Assembly: GCA_030427255.1 (NCBI GenBank)
Contig: JAUHWY010000022.1
Span: forward strand, 1-58,563
DNA: 58,563 bases
DNA from: Bacteroidia bacterium
GTDB taxonomy: Bacteria; Bacteroidota; Bacteroidia; CAIKAF01
Direction: 5' to 3'
Part shown: in pieces, positions 49,138 through 57,532 of the stretch
How the letters are laid out: every line of letters starts with the position of its first letter
Position numbering within the stretch: the stretch's first letter is position 1
Notes under the pieces: model-generated
The model's input: only the letters and a program-made list of their open reading frames with translations
The model's database searches: none
Told to the model about the DNA's origin: nothing
Position numbers and translations under genes: made by a program

Positions 49138-49171
49138 GAAGTGCTTCGAAATCGCCACCTTCGGGTAGCTG
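49138..49171 (+). repeat. TGCTTCGAAA/CGCCACCTTCGGG repeat, copy 1
   Basis: AAGTGCTTCGAAA, CGCCACCTTCGGG and GCT are shared with 53636-53669. It contains a CGAA...TTCG inverted repeat. Confidence 0.65.
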
Positions 49172-49227
49172 CAAAACGTTATGGCTCATTTTAAGAAGAC
49201 GCAGTATAGAACGTTCGACATCAACAA

Positions 49228-49659
49228 ATGACTAAAAAAGAAGAACAAATTATTTTAGTAGTTGGACTAGTTTGTATCCTTGGATACGCAGGTGTGTGGT
49301 TGACATATTTCTTCGCAATGGAGAAGGCAAACAAAAATGGACTAGAAATGTCATGCAAGGAAAATATAGAAAGAGAATTTGTTGGCCGAATCATTGACAT
49401 AAATACTTTTGATTATTCTGATTATATGCACGGACGCTTTTTTAACCTGCACATCAGAATCAATGACAGTACTAAAGAGAATATAGACTATCATTACAAT
49501 TTAAAGCCAAACAAAGAAATTCTTGACTTTGCCAAGGTTGGACAAAAGGCAATTAAGATTAAAGGAGAGGACACTTTCAAACTTGCTGACTCTACAGGTT
49601 TAGAACGGACATTCAAAATTGCCAAATGTGCGAAAATAGAATACAAAAACGCCCCCTAA
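49228..49659 (+). CDS. Hypothetical membrane-anchored protein, cassette-like
   Basis: This 143-aa protein has one N-terminal membrane segment (about residues 8-30, IILVVGLVCILGYAGVWLTYFF) with a Cys in it, and a soluble domain of about 110 residues (FVGRIIDINTFDYSDYMHGR...). No catalytic motif is visible. It carries the same 30-bp repeat immediately after its coding end as the previous gene. The function is unknown; toxin immunity or secreted-effector roles are possible but unsupported. Confidence 0.6.
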   Translation: MTKKEEQIILVVGLVCILGYAGVWLTYFFAMEKANKNGLEMSCKENIEREFVGRIIDINTFDYSDYMHGRFFNLHIRINDSTKENIDYHYNLKPNKEILDFAKVGQKAIKIKGEDTFKLADSTGLERTFKIAKCAKIEYKNAP

Positions 49660-49680
49660 CAACACCCACCCAAAAGTGGC
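49651..49680 (+). repeat. 30-bp cassette-end repeat, copy 2
   Basis: Identical to 49029-49058 over nearly all positions. It includes the last codons of the preceding gene. Confidence 0.7.
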
Positions 49681-49790
49681 AGTCAGTGCTAGAATCAAGC
49701 CTTGCGGATCTCCTCAGGTTTCAGCTTGATTGACAGAATAGCTCCCTAATCCCCAATACGCTTATTTTTGACCGTCGTCGGTAATTTTTA

Positions 49791-50831
49791 ATGAAGTACA
49801 TCCAATTCATATCCATCCTTCTAACCTTTGGTTCAATTTATGGGCAGGCGGGGTTGACTTCCTATTCAGCCGACCCACCTGCAAAGGACACCTTAGAAGT
49901 CCCATTAACGGACATCAAAAAATCGGATTATGTTTTTTACTTCCGACTTCTATTAAGTGGACAAATTGTGGAGTTGTACAGTCGAGACAATAAAACCTTT
50001 GACGGAAAAATTGTCAACTCAATCAAAGAGTATAACCAAGTAAAGGTGGATGGTGAGTACCAGATCAATGCAACAAAGCTGTACACTGAGAACGTGTCGA
50101 TTGAACGTTCAAAAGCCACTTCCTTAGCTCGGCAAATTATTGAATCAGGCCAGGTCTCCATTCCAACAGACTCCTTGATTGAAACTGGGACAAGATTGTT
50201 TTTTCATTGTGAAAGTTTAAAATTCGAAATAATGTATGGAGGAAGGTATTTGGAGCAGTCGTTTCATTGTCCATGGAGGCAACCTGACTCACTTGAATTT
50301 ATAGATGTGATTCTCTCAAATTACGACCTGCTGAAACGAGAACTTAATTTGGACAGTATCTATCAAAATTTTTGGTCACAACTTCCAAAAGGTAGAACGT
50401 ACTCTCGCAACGGATATGAAATGGCATACTTATTCACTAATAAACAACTAGACGCTTTGGAGAAAAGCAAACCACAAAGAGATTATCTCAAATCAATCAA
50501 AGACACAATAGACGCCTATTTGAGCGCTGAATTGGATAAGCTACAAATCAAACTGAAGGACCTAAGCTGCTCCGGAAATTATCACTTGATTTTTAAAGAG
50601 AATGGTAAACTATGGAAAATGAAAGTTTCGGGCTACTACAAGCCTAAACTTTTTGATGGGCTCCGGTGGTACTTGGAAGACAAAAGAGAAATGCGTAGAT
50701 GTAAAAAAGCAATTAAGCAAGCAGTTAGAGCAATTGATCTGAGTTCGTTCAATCTGAAATACAAAGTCTATCGAACCCTCACCTTTGGAATTAAAGGCGA
50801 CATACAATTAATAGATAATACGCTCTATTAA
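49791..50831 (+). CDS. Exported hypothetical protein
   Basis: This 346-aa protein has a signal peptide (MKYIQFISILLTFGSIYG, cleavage about residue 18). The mature part is of mixed composition with many Tyr, Lys and Asp (for example GRYLEQSFHCPWRQPDSLEF). No family is recognised. It is followed by the repeat array of the second 170-aa gene. Base composition is A/T-rich, as in its neighbours. Confidence 0.6.
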   Translation: MKYIQFISILLTFGSIYGQAGLTSYSADPPAKDTLEVPLTDIKKSDYVFYFRLLLSGQIVELYSRDNKTFDGKIVNSIKEYNQVKVDGEYQINATKLYTENVSIERSKATSLARQIIESGQVSIPTDSLIETGTRLFFHCESLKFEIMYGGRYLEQSFHCPWRQPDSLEFIDVILSNYDLLKRELNLDSIYQNFWSQLPKGRTYSRNGYEMAYLFTNKQLDALEKSKPQRDYLKSIKDTIDAYLSAELDKLQIKLKDLSCSGNYHLIFKENGKLWKMKVSGYYKPKLFDGLRWYLEDKREMRRCKKAIKQAVRAIDLSSFNLKYKVYRTLTFGIKGDIQLIDNTLY

Positions 50832-50954
50832 AAGAAAAAGCTATCGCCACATCGGTCGCGGCAAATGCAGGCTAATGGCTTAAAAATGAAGACATTTCTT
50901 CTTTATGAATCCCGGCAGACGGACGTGAATGCAGTTTCAAAGTCCTGCACTTGC

Positions 50955-51516
50955 CAATGCCAAGGCCCTGGCGACGAAATATCCATGCACTAAACATTGC
51001 ATTACCTAAATTCCGGATATACTATCCACTTTTTACCCAAAGCATTACCCAACCAAGCTATATGCTATCCATGCATCAAGCAATGCATTACCTAAATTCC
51101 GGATATGCTATCCACTTTTTGACCAATGCATTACCCAGGCGAGGTATATGTTATCCATGTAATAGGCAATGCATTACCTAAACTCCGGATATGCTATCCA
51201 CTTTTTGACCAATGCATTACCCAAGCGAGGAATATGCTATACAAGTATTAGGCAATGCATTACCTAAATTTCGGATATACTATCCACTTTTCACACAAAC
51301 CATTACCCAAGCGAGGTATATGCTATACATGCATTAGGCAATGCATTACCTAACTAATGGATATGCTATCCACAATTTCACCCCTGATATACCAAAACAA
51401 GGAATATGCTATCCATGTAGGGAACAATGCATTACCTAAATTCCGGATATGCTATCCATTTTTTGACCCCCGATATACCTGAAAAAGGTATATGGCCCCC
51501 CCTTTTACCCCCCCCC
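50955..51516 (-). repeat. 86-bp tandem array (43-bp half-units) of the second 170-aa gene
   Basis: ATTACCTAA starts at 51001, 51087, 51173, 51259, 51345 and 51431, exactly 86 bases apart, and a related half-unit with ATTACCCAA lies 42-43 bases after most of these. A partial half-unit precedes the array from 50955. Each half ends in a hairpin core like GGATA-TGC-TATCC. The last unit decays into a GGTATATGG/C-tract. The array lies downstream of the 170-aa gene (reverse strand). 86 is not a multiple of three, so it is non-coding. Confidence 0.9.
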
Positions 51517-51517
51517 C
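51496..51517 (-). other. Double G tract (G10-TAAAA-G7 on the coding strand)
   Basis: On the plus strand C7, TTTTA and C10 lie between the array and the terminator of the 170-aa gene. It is the counterpart of the G9/C8 palindrome at 2119-2137. Confidence 0.85.
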
Positions 51518-51636
51518 TTTATTTGCCGCCCATATAGACTTTCCTTTTCTGCCGGCGGTTTACAGGCTGGTTTGGATTATGGATTATTGGCAGCTCCAAG
51601 CGGAGAAGAATACCGGTTAAGCATTACCTTCCGCCA

Positions 51637-51660
51637 ACAAAAAGCCCCGCAAGCGGGGCT
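51637..51660 (-). terminator. Rho-independent terminator of the 170-aa gene
   Basis: On the reverse strand AGCCCCG, C-TTG, CGGGGCT and TTTTTG form a strong hairpin with U-tract, 36 bases after the stop. An isolated GCATTACC half-unit lies just beyond it (51621). Confidence 0.9.
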
Positions 51661-51695
51661 ATCGTGGAGTTAAGAAAAGGATTGGATTTGGCGGC

Positions 51696-52208
51696 TTAGG
51701 CCGGATCTTCGGGAACAGCTTCGGCGGTTTCTTCGTCCGGGGCTTTGGAGAAATTGCCTTGACCTTCGAAGCGGGCTTTAAGCGCATCGTAAAGGGCTTT
51801 GCTGTGGGACACGCCTAGGTTTGCGGCGGAACGGACCGAGCGGTAAAAAATCAGCGCCCCTTGCATGGCCTCTGCCCCGGCCAAACGGCGGGTATCGGTA
51901 ATCTTTTGTTGCAAAGCCGCCAACACATCCGAGATTTGGTCCAGCTCCCTATACAACTCAAAATCGGCCGCCACCTCTTCGGTAGAAACAAAGCCGGGCA
52001 GCATATCCGGATGACGTTGCATCATCTCCACGGCATCCTGCACAAAGGAGAGATTTCCATCACCTAAGGGAAGAATTTGATTCCGTTCCCTGTTGTTTAG
52101 GTTTTGGAGCATAGGCATTTGCGTTTCCAAACGCTTTAACTCGTTAAGGATGTTGTTTACAGCATCCTTTCCCAAGGTGGCATGCACCCGATTCATAGAA
52201 TTACTCAT
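51696..52208 (-). CDS. 170-aa helical protein of unknown function (paralogue 2)
   Basis: This is the full-length paralogue of 1554-2066 and has exactly the same length. Shared features are the NRVH.TLGK start, an F-V-x-D-A-x-E-x-M/L segment, ELDQI, a DTR.LAGAEA..GAL.FY.SVR/K stretch and an acidic tail (ETAEAVPEDPA). It is probably a soluble helical bundle. It has its own terminator, then a double G tract, then a 43/86-bp array on the coding-strand side, the same order as at the first locus. The function is unknown; link to the array is inferred from the repeated architecture. Confidence 0.82.
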   Translation of the reverse strand: MSNSMNRVHATLGKDAVNNILNELKRLETQMPMLQNLNNRERNQILPLGDGNLSFVQDAVEMMQRHPDMLPGFVSTEEVAADFELYRELDQISDVLAALQQKITDTRRLAGAEAMQGALIFYRSVRSAANLGVSHSKALYDALKARFEGQGNFSKAPDEETAEAVPEDPA

Positions 52209-52401
52209 ACGGTAAACAATTTTGAATGGTGGGCAAAGCCCTTAAAACTATCAAGGGTGAATTTAAACACCATTTTAGAAATACGCAAACTTTTTCTAGT
52301 ATTTTTTGATCGAATTTTTCTGATAGGCCGGAATTACAAGCCCTTCAAGGGAAACCCAGGCTAGTTTTTTGCATGGTTTAAGGTATGAGGAGGAGTTATT
52401 T

Positions 52402-52895
52402 GGGCGCCTAATCCGTCTCCGGCCATTAGCTGCCTAGTGGGGGGTTACGCCGCTCCGCCCACCTAAGGAGCTTCCTGTGGTCGCTCTTAGTTGGGCAGCG
52501 GCTGTGCCCCCCCCCCACATCGGCAGGCTAATTGGCCTGCGCCGGGGCGCGTTAAGCTCCGTTTGGTTGTTGTCCTAAGGAAAGAAGATCTACAACTTTT
52601 GCCACGGCGGTAAGATGCTCCAAGGCAAAATAGGAGACCAAGAGCTGGCACATTTTTGTTGGTTCAAATCCGTTTTTTTCTATTTTTATGGTTGAAATCA
52701 ACGCCCATGTATTGGCCCATCATCCAACATAGAAGAGAAAAACGGGTTGCTTTGGCATTTCCTGTTCAATGGGTTAGAATTGGCGCAATAAGAAGTTCTT
52801 TCGATGAATTGGAAATGGCTTATGATTCGAACAAAAATTGCGGATTTAATCCCAAATGGAGGTATTTGCGCATGAAAGATGCGGGTATAAACAAG
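52402..52895 (+). repeat. Duplicated block 2: family A hairpin element plus conserved leader and ORF
   Basis: 52402-52550 is family A copy 4, with GCCCA (52457) and CTAAG (52463) pairing with CTTAG (52486) and TTGGGC (52491). The remainder matches block 1. Here the small ORF is complete. The part 52209-52401 before it holds the leader of the 170-aa gene and nothing else that I can identify. Confidence 0.88.
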
Positions 52896-52922
52896 TTAGT
52901 GGCAATTAAAGCAAAAAAATAG
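52707..52922 (+). CDS. Small conserved ORF in duplicated block 2
   Basis: The 71-aa product (YWPIIQHRREKRVALAFPVQ, then WVRIGAIRSSFDELEMAYDS and NPKWRYLRMKDAGIN...) is nearly the same as copy 1 over the first 60 residues; most differences are conservative. It ends with a Lys-rich tail 3 bases before the next ATG, so it is likely the first gene of a three-gene unit. No family is recognised. Repeated association with the hairpin element suggests a mobile module. Confidence 0.6.
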   Translation: MYWPIIQHRREKRVALAFPVQWVRIGAIRSSFDELEMAYDSNKNCGFNPKWRYLRMKDAGINKLVAIKAKK

Positions 52923-52925
52923 AAA

Positions 52926-53219
52926 ATGACAAAAGAAGAACTTTATAAATCGGTTGTTGATGAACTCCCAATTGGAGACCTTCATCCCCTTCACAAAGCA
53001 ATGATGGATGAATGTTGCGAAACAGCTTTGCAGAGCAACCCTGAAATCACGGATAAAGAAACTTTGACTTTAGCTGTTCAAGTAGCTTTTTTGACCTGCA
53101 ACTCTACTCTGAAAGCGACATTAAATTCTTTTCTCAAATTGGCAGACGCAGACCAAGTTACTCTTAATTATAGAAATCAGACTTTTACAATCCCCAAGAA
53201 CTCGAATCTGTTACAATAG
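52926..53219 (+). CDS. Hypothetical helical protein
   Basis: This 97-aa protein is predominantly helical with two Cys pairs (DECCETAL; LTCNST). It starts three bases after the conserved small ORF and ends six bases before the next gene, so it is part of the same unit. No family is recognised. Confidence 0.6.
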   Translation: MTKEELYKSVVDELPIGDLHPLHKAMMDECCETALQSNPEITDKETLTLAVQVAFLTCNSTLKATLNSFLKLADADQVTLNYRNQTFTIPKNSNLLQ

Positions 53220-53225
53220 ATCATA

Positions 53226-53528
53226 ATGGTAATGAATTATAGAAAACCCCAAGATGTATTAAGTCCAAGAGATGCCGTAAATAGTATATCTGTGCTTTAT
53301 GATGGCGGTGAAGGTTCAATATCGGTAGCCAAAATAAAATGGTATGACAAAGAAGTAATGGGAGTTCGATGGAATGTAGCAATGCGAGAATGGGATGACC
53401 CAAATAAAATCAACGGAAAAGAGTGTCTTGGTATGCCAACTTCCACAGGACACCCAGTTTGGTTTATTTTGCCAAACGAGTTTTTGACACGGAATCAAAG
53501 CTTTGGAAGGACTTGGGACAAAAACTGA
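53226..53528 (+). CDS. Hypothetical protein
   Basis: This 100-aa soluble protein has a beta-rich core (SISVLYDGGEGSISVAKIKW, then GVRWNVAMREWDDP) with several Trp. It is the last gene of the unit starting at 52707. No family is recognised; the WYDKEVMGVRWN pattern has a vague resemblance to small immunity or chaperone-like folds, but this is not enough for a call. Confidence 0.6.
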   Translation: MVMNYRKPQDVLSPRDAVNSISVLYDGGEGSISVAKIKWYDKEVMGVRWNVAMREWDDPNKINGKECLGMPTSTGHPVWFILPNEFLTRNQSFGRTWDKN

Positions 53529-53635
53529 AAGCGAACAAATAAAAAAGCTGCTGCTAATAATGGGTATAAAACATAGGGCGGGCAGTGGTTTCCGCAAGTT
53601 ATCGGTTCTTAGCAGGTTTGTTTTCGGACAGACCG

Positions 53636-53669
53636 TTAAGTGCTTCGAAAGCGCCACCTTCGGGCGGCT
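53636..53669 (+). repeat. TGCTTCGAAA/CGCCACCTTCGGG repeat, copy 2
   Basis: Partner of 49138-49171. It is located in the 300-base gap 53529-53834 between a hypothetical gene and the XRE regulator, where I otherwise see nothing. Confidence 0.65.
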
Positions 53670-53834
53670 TTGATACTTAATACGCCATGTGGAAAAGAGC
53701 TTACCGTGCAAATAGCAGATTTGTAAATATCGGCTGAAAAAAGAGCCTGCCTTTTTCTTACCACACGAATGAAATTCAAAAGAACATGTTTACATTAGCC
53801 AGAATATGTCAAGTCAACTAAGGTATAGACAACA

Positions 53835-54119
53835 ATGATTGGTGATAGGATAAGGGAGCTAAGAGAAGGTAAGGAAATATTACTGCGACAATTAGCCGCC
53901 CAATTAGATATGGATACTGCCTTACTGAGTAAAATGGAACGTGGTGACCGTCTCTTTAGAAAAGAAGACATTGTTTCCCTGTCTGAGATTTTCAATCAAC
54001 CCCTAAACGAATTACTTACCCTTTGGTTAGCCGATAAAGTCCTGCAAACCGTACAGGAGGAAGAACACCAAATTGAAGCTCTTGAGCTTGCATTAGCCAC
54101 CTTAAATAAAAATGCCTAA
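53835..54119 (+). CDS. XRE-family transcriptional regulator
   Basis: This 94-aa protein is an N-terminal HTH domain (RIRELREGKEILLRQLAAQL, LSKMERGDRLF) with a C-terminal coiled helix (EEEHQIEALELALATL). It overlaps the next gene by eight bases and opens a restriction-modification locus, so it probably controls the timing or level of that operon, as C-proteins and XRE regulators of restriction systems do. Confidence 0.9.
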   Translation: MIGDRIRELREGKEILLRQLAAQLDMDTALLSKMERGDRLFRKEDIVSLSEIFNQPLNELLTLWLADKVLQTVQEEEHQIEALELALATLNKNA

Positions 54120-54657
54120 ACCCACCATTTACATGTCACCTATTGGGCAAACGCCAATCAAAGGCCAAACCTCCAGCTGTATAGAATCTCAAGCAGATGC
54201 TACGCAGTACAGCGTTAAAGGCAATTTGCATGCGGACTATGCACTCATTTTGCAATTCCAGCAATGGCAAACAAATGAAACCGATATTGTTTGTATTGAG
54301 GCCAAAGGCTCCAACTTGTTGCATACTGTAATTGGGAGAATGCGCTTGAGCCTTTACCCCCTAAATGAAAACAAATGGTGGTTTGCGCTAAAAACAGCAC
54401 AGCTCAAAAGCCAAAGCCCACCTCATGCCAACTTATTTATGGCGGGTACAGATTTCTACCAGGAGCAGCTTGGTTTCTCTTCAAGTGATTTTTGGATTGA
54501 CCAAGCTCTTTGTAAGGTAGGAACCAAAGAAGAACTCCTAAAGGAAACAGGCAGAAGCAAAAGCACGTTGACTGTAGTTTACAATAAAGAAGATATTAAC
54601 GTACCACTTGCTGCTTTTACGGCAAGCCGTGTATTACCCCTTTTAATGAACAGTTAG
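54112..54657 (+). CDS. Unknown protein with E-x-K motif in restriction locus
   Basis: This 181-aa protein lies between the XRE regulator and the Mod gene (four-base gap to Mod). It contains ADYALILQF ... IVCIEAKGSNLLHT, where D, then E-x-K could be a PD-(D/E)xK nuclease-type active site, but the first acidic residue is not certain. The rest (SFYLYPLNENKWWFALKT-like) is beta-rich. It might be an accessory nuclease or regulator; not recognised with confidence. Confidence 0.6.
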   Translation: MPKPTIYMSPIGQTPIKGQTSSCIESQADATQYSVKGNLHADYALILQFQQWQTNETDIVCIEAKGSNLLHTVIGRMRLSLYPLNENKWWFALKTAQLKSQSPPHANLFMAGTDFYQEQLGFSSSDFWIDQALCKVGTKEELLKETGRSKSTLTVVYNKEDINVPLAAFTASRVLPLLMNS

Positions 54658-54661
54658 ACGT

Positions 54662-56497
54662 ATGAACAAAAAAGACATACTCGATAAAATAAAAAGCCTA
54701 GACGGCCTCAGCAATGAAGAACGTGCCTACTTGGTGAACTTGGTAAACACCAAAAAGAAGTACGGCTTGGTATGGGAAGACAAACCAGAAGAAGTAGAAG
54801 AGCAACTACGCACCAAGCTACCCATACTCAAAGAGGTAAAAGAACGGGCCATTATTAACGATACCTTTACCCTGAGCGGAGCTGAAGGGGAAACCTACCC
54901 CAACCACATTCTCATAGAAGGCGACAACCTACACGCCCTCACCGCCCTCACCTTTACCCACGAAAATAAAATTGACTTGATTTATATTGACCCGCCTTAC
55001 AATACGGGGAAAAAAGATGAATTTAAATACAACGATAAATACGTAGATAAAGAGGATACTTTTCGGCACAGTAAATGGCTGTCATTCATTTCGAAACGAT
55101 TGGCCATTGCAAAAAAACTACTTCAAGATGATGGCTTAATTCTAATCTCAATTGATGATAATGAATTGGCTCAGTTAAAACTTCTTGGCAATGAGATTTT
55201 TGGAGAAAGAAATTTTGTGGGTCAATGGCAATGGTATAAATCTGCAACACCCCCAAATCTATCTCATAAAATTCGTAAGAATTTAGAATACATAGTAGGT
55301 TGGGAGAAGCAAAAAAACAATACGAAGTATGAAGGTGCTCAAAAAGAAAGTAAAAGTGATGATCCGCTAACAAAGCCCCAAAATACGATAAAGGAGTTAG
55401 TTTTTCCACCAAACTCCATAGAGTTTAAAGTTGAAAAGGCCTTCTACAAGCCAGGAATTTACGGAACATCTAAGTACCCTAATGAATTGTTAGAGACTAT
55501 CGAAGTAGAAAACTTTACGAATAAGACAGAGGTAATATTTAAAAATAGATTTGTTTGGACCCAACCAAAATTAGAGGAGGAGCTTGAAAACAAAACAAAG
55601 ATTAAGTGTTCAAAAACCTTAGTTCTCTCCTACAAAAAAAGCAATTACGACAAAGAGGTCCCTTTAAACCTTATTGATGAAAGCGTTGGCGTTGATACAA
55701 CAGAAGAAGCAGGTAAATATCTTTTCAGCCTTTTTGGAACTAAAGTTTTTGATTACCCAAAGCCTGTTTCCTTGCTGAAATATCTTCTTCAGTTTAAGAA
55801 ATCTGAATTGATACTCGACTTTTTCGCAGGGTCAGGAACAACACTTGAAGCCACTATGGAAATCAACGAAGAATTGGAAACTCATAAACAATGCATACTT
55901 GTTACTAACAACGAAAACAACATTGCAGAAGAAGTGACCTATGAGCGTAACAAGCGGGTGATACAAGGTTATACCAATGCCAAAGGGCAAGCTATAGAAG
56001 GTCTCAAAAACAACAACCTCCGATACTACCAATGTGATTTTGTAGAGCGTGAGCCTTCTTTGGCCAATAAACGCCAGCTCACCCAATTGGCTACCGAGCT
56101 GCTGTGTATTAAAGAAGATTGTTATCAAGAGGTTACAAGCACTCTCAATTCAGAAGTATGGAATAAACTCTTTACCAACGGCCAAGGGCAGTATGTTTAT
56201 GTAGTCTTTGATGATCTGTTCATCGAAGAGGCGGTTGAAAGTCTTACTGAGTTTGTAGCACAAGAAGCACCTGAAAATAAAATTAAAGTCTATGTATTTG
56301 CCAATGGCCAATACGCCTACGCAGAAGAGTTCGAAGACATAGCGGAGAACATTACCCTAGCTGCCTTACCGGATGCCATTTACAAAGCCTATCAAAACGT
56401 GCTGCCTAAAGAAAACAAGGACTTTGTTCCTGTTTTAGAGGAAGACTTGGAGGCCAATGCAGAACAGAGTGATTTGTTTAATCAAGAACAAGATTAG
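54662..56497 (+). CDS. mod: Type III restriction-modification DNA methyltransferase (Mod)
   Basis: This 611-aa N6-adenine or N4-cytosine methyltransferase is of the beta class: motif IV DLIYIDPPYNTG (about residues 102-113) precedes motif I LDFFAGSGTTLEA (about 385-397). An N-terminal helical region and a central target-recognition region of about 200 residues complete the usual Mod size. It pairs with the Res subunit (57529-58491), which is interrupted. The methyltransferase alone may still modify host DNA. It appears intact. Confidence 0.92.
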   Translation: MNKKDILDKIKSLDGLSNEERAYLVNLVNTKKKYGLVWEDKPEEVEEQLRTKLPILKEVKERAIINDTFTLSGAEGETYPNHILIEGDNLHALTALTFTHENKIDLIYIDPPYNTGKKDEFKYNDKYVDKEDTFRHSKWLSFISKRLAIAKKLLQDDGLILISIDDNELAQLKLLGNEIFGERNFVGQWQWYKSATPPNLSHKIRKNLEYIVGWEKQKNNTKYEGAQKESKSDDPLTKPQNTIKELVFPPNSIEFKVEKAFYKPGIYGTSKYPNELLETIEVENFTNKTEVIFKNRFVWTQPKLEEELENKTKIKCSKTLVLSYKKSNYDKEVPLNLIDESVGVDTTEEAGKYLFSLFGTKVFDYPKPVSLLKYLLQFKKSELILDFFAGSGTTLEATMEINEELETHKQCILVTNNENNIAEEVTYERNKRVIQGYTNAKGQAIEGLKNNNLRYYQCDFVEREPSLANKRQLTQLATELLCIKEDCYQEVTSTLNSEVWNKLFTNGQGQYVYVVFDDLFIEEAVESLTEFVAQEAPENKIKVYVFANGQYAYAEEFEDIAENITLAALPDAIYKAYQNVLPKENKDFVPVLEEDLEANAEQSDLFNQEQD

Positions 56498-56506
56498 GCA
56501 GATGGC

Positions 56507-56554
56507 TTTTGGTAATCTCATAAATATCCGTACCTTTGCAGGTAATAGTACCTG
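56507..56554 (+). promoter_or_regulatory. Promoter and operator-like palindrome of abi gene
   Basis: TTTTG at 56507-56511, a spacer of 19 bases, then TACCTTTG at 56531-56538 form the best Bacteroidota promoter in the window. Immediately after is the palindrome CAGGTA-ATAG-TACCTG (56539-56554), at the expected transcription start. A second inverted repeat, CCTGCC and GGCAGG (56551, 56580), could form an alternative leader hairpin. Confidence 0.75.
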
Positions 56555-56632
56555 CCATGCCTCTCAAAGAAGCACACTCTGGCAGGTTTTCGCTTTTAAT
56601 AGCCCTATGTTGTCTTATCAAAACAAGGGCTT

Positions 56633-57532
56633 ATGAAGTATCAAAAGCCAGCCCTAACCATTGCCGAGCAAATTCAACGCCTTCAAAATCGTGGGTTATT
56701 TATACCCGATCCCAAGCGTGCGGCACATTATTTAGGCAACATTAGTTATTACCGCCTGCGGGCTTATACCTATCCGTTTCAAAATAATGAGGATCCCAAC
56801 CACCCCTTCATTCAAGAAATCAGCTTTGACGAAATCCTCAACCTCTATGTCTTTGATAGACAGTTACGTTTGTTGCTATTCAATGCCATAGAGAAGATTG
56901 AGATTGCCTTCCGCACCCAAATCATTTATCGCTATGCTCTAGCCTATGGTGCTTTTTGGCATTTAAACACCGAATTATACAACAACTCACATTATTTTGC
57001 TCAGCACATTGCTGCACTCGATAAGGAAATCTTTCGTAGTAAGGAAACCTTTATAGAACACTACAAAGCTACGTACACTGAACCCGACACTCCACCTGCT
57101 TGGATGGCCTTAGAAGTGAGCAGTATGGGCTTGCTGTCTAAAATTTTCTCTAACCTAAGAAGAGATAAAGGTCCCAAAGATGAAATTACACGGTACTTCG
57201 GAGTTAAAGACGTTGACACGATTGAGAATTGGTTGCGTTGTTTCTCACTTTTGCGCAACCTATGCGCCCACCACAGCCGCGTTTGGAATAGGCGCATGAC
57301 CAAAATGAAGATTCCGCGCAAAACGCTCAATCCATTCATTGAGAACAAAAACATACTGCCGTACAAGGTTTACAGCTACATCACGGCCATCAATTACATA
57401 TTGAACATCATCAGTCCGGGGCATCATTTTAAAGCCAATTTATTGGCTTTAATGGAAAACTGCCCCTTGGCACAAGAAAGAGAAATGGGCTTTCCTGAAA
57501 ATTGGAAGGCAGAAAACTATTGGAATTTATGA
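56633..57532 (+). CDS. Abi_2 family abortive infection protein
   Basis: This 299-aa protein has the AbiD/AbiF (Abi_2) pattern: an N-terminal TIAEQIQRLQNRGL helix, LGNISYYRLRAYTYPF, ILNLYVFDRQLRLLLFNAIE, EIAFRTQII, and a C-terminal RNLCAHHSRVWNR, which has the R-x4-H of HEPN RNases. The gene has its own strong promoter and sits between mod and res, overlapping res by ATGA. It is probably an RNase-type effector acting in phage defence. The unusual position inside a type III operon suggests selection for co-inheritance or co-control. Confidence 0.88.
   Translation: MKYQKPALTIAEQIQRLQNRGLFIPDPKRAAHYLGNISYYRLRAYTYPFQNNEDPNHPFIQEISFDEILNLYVFDRQLRLLLFNAIEKIEIAFRTQIIYRYALAYGAFWHLNTELYNNSHYFAQHIAALDKEIFRSKETFIEHYKATYTEPDTPPAWMALEVSSMGLLSKIFSNLRRDKGPKDEITRYFGVKDVDTIENWLRCFSLLRNLCAHHSRVWNRRMTKMKIPRKTLNPFIENKNILPYKVYSYITAINYILNIISPGHHFKANLLALMENCPLAQEREMGFPENWKAENYWNL

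Noticed and set aside
49029-49680. True integron array
   Set aside because: Repeats after the genes are suggestive, but there is no intI gene or attI site in the window, so only an attC-like repeat is claimed.
50955-51516. CRISPR array
   Set aside because: The whole 86-bp unit is similar from copy to copy, with no unique spacers, and there are no cas genes. It is a tandem repeat.
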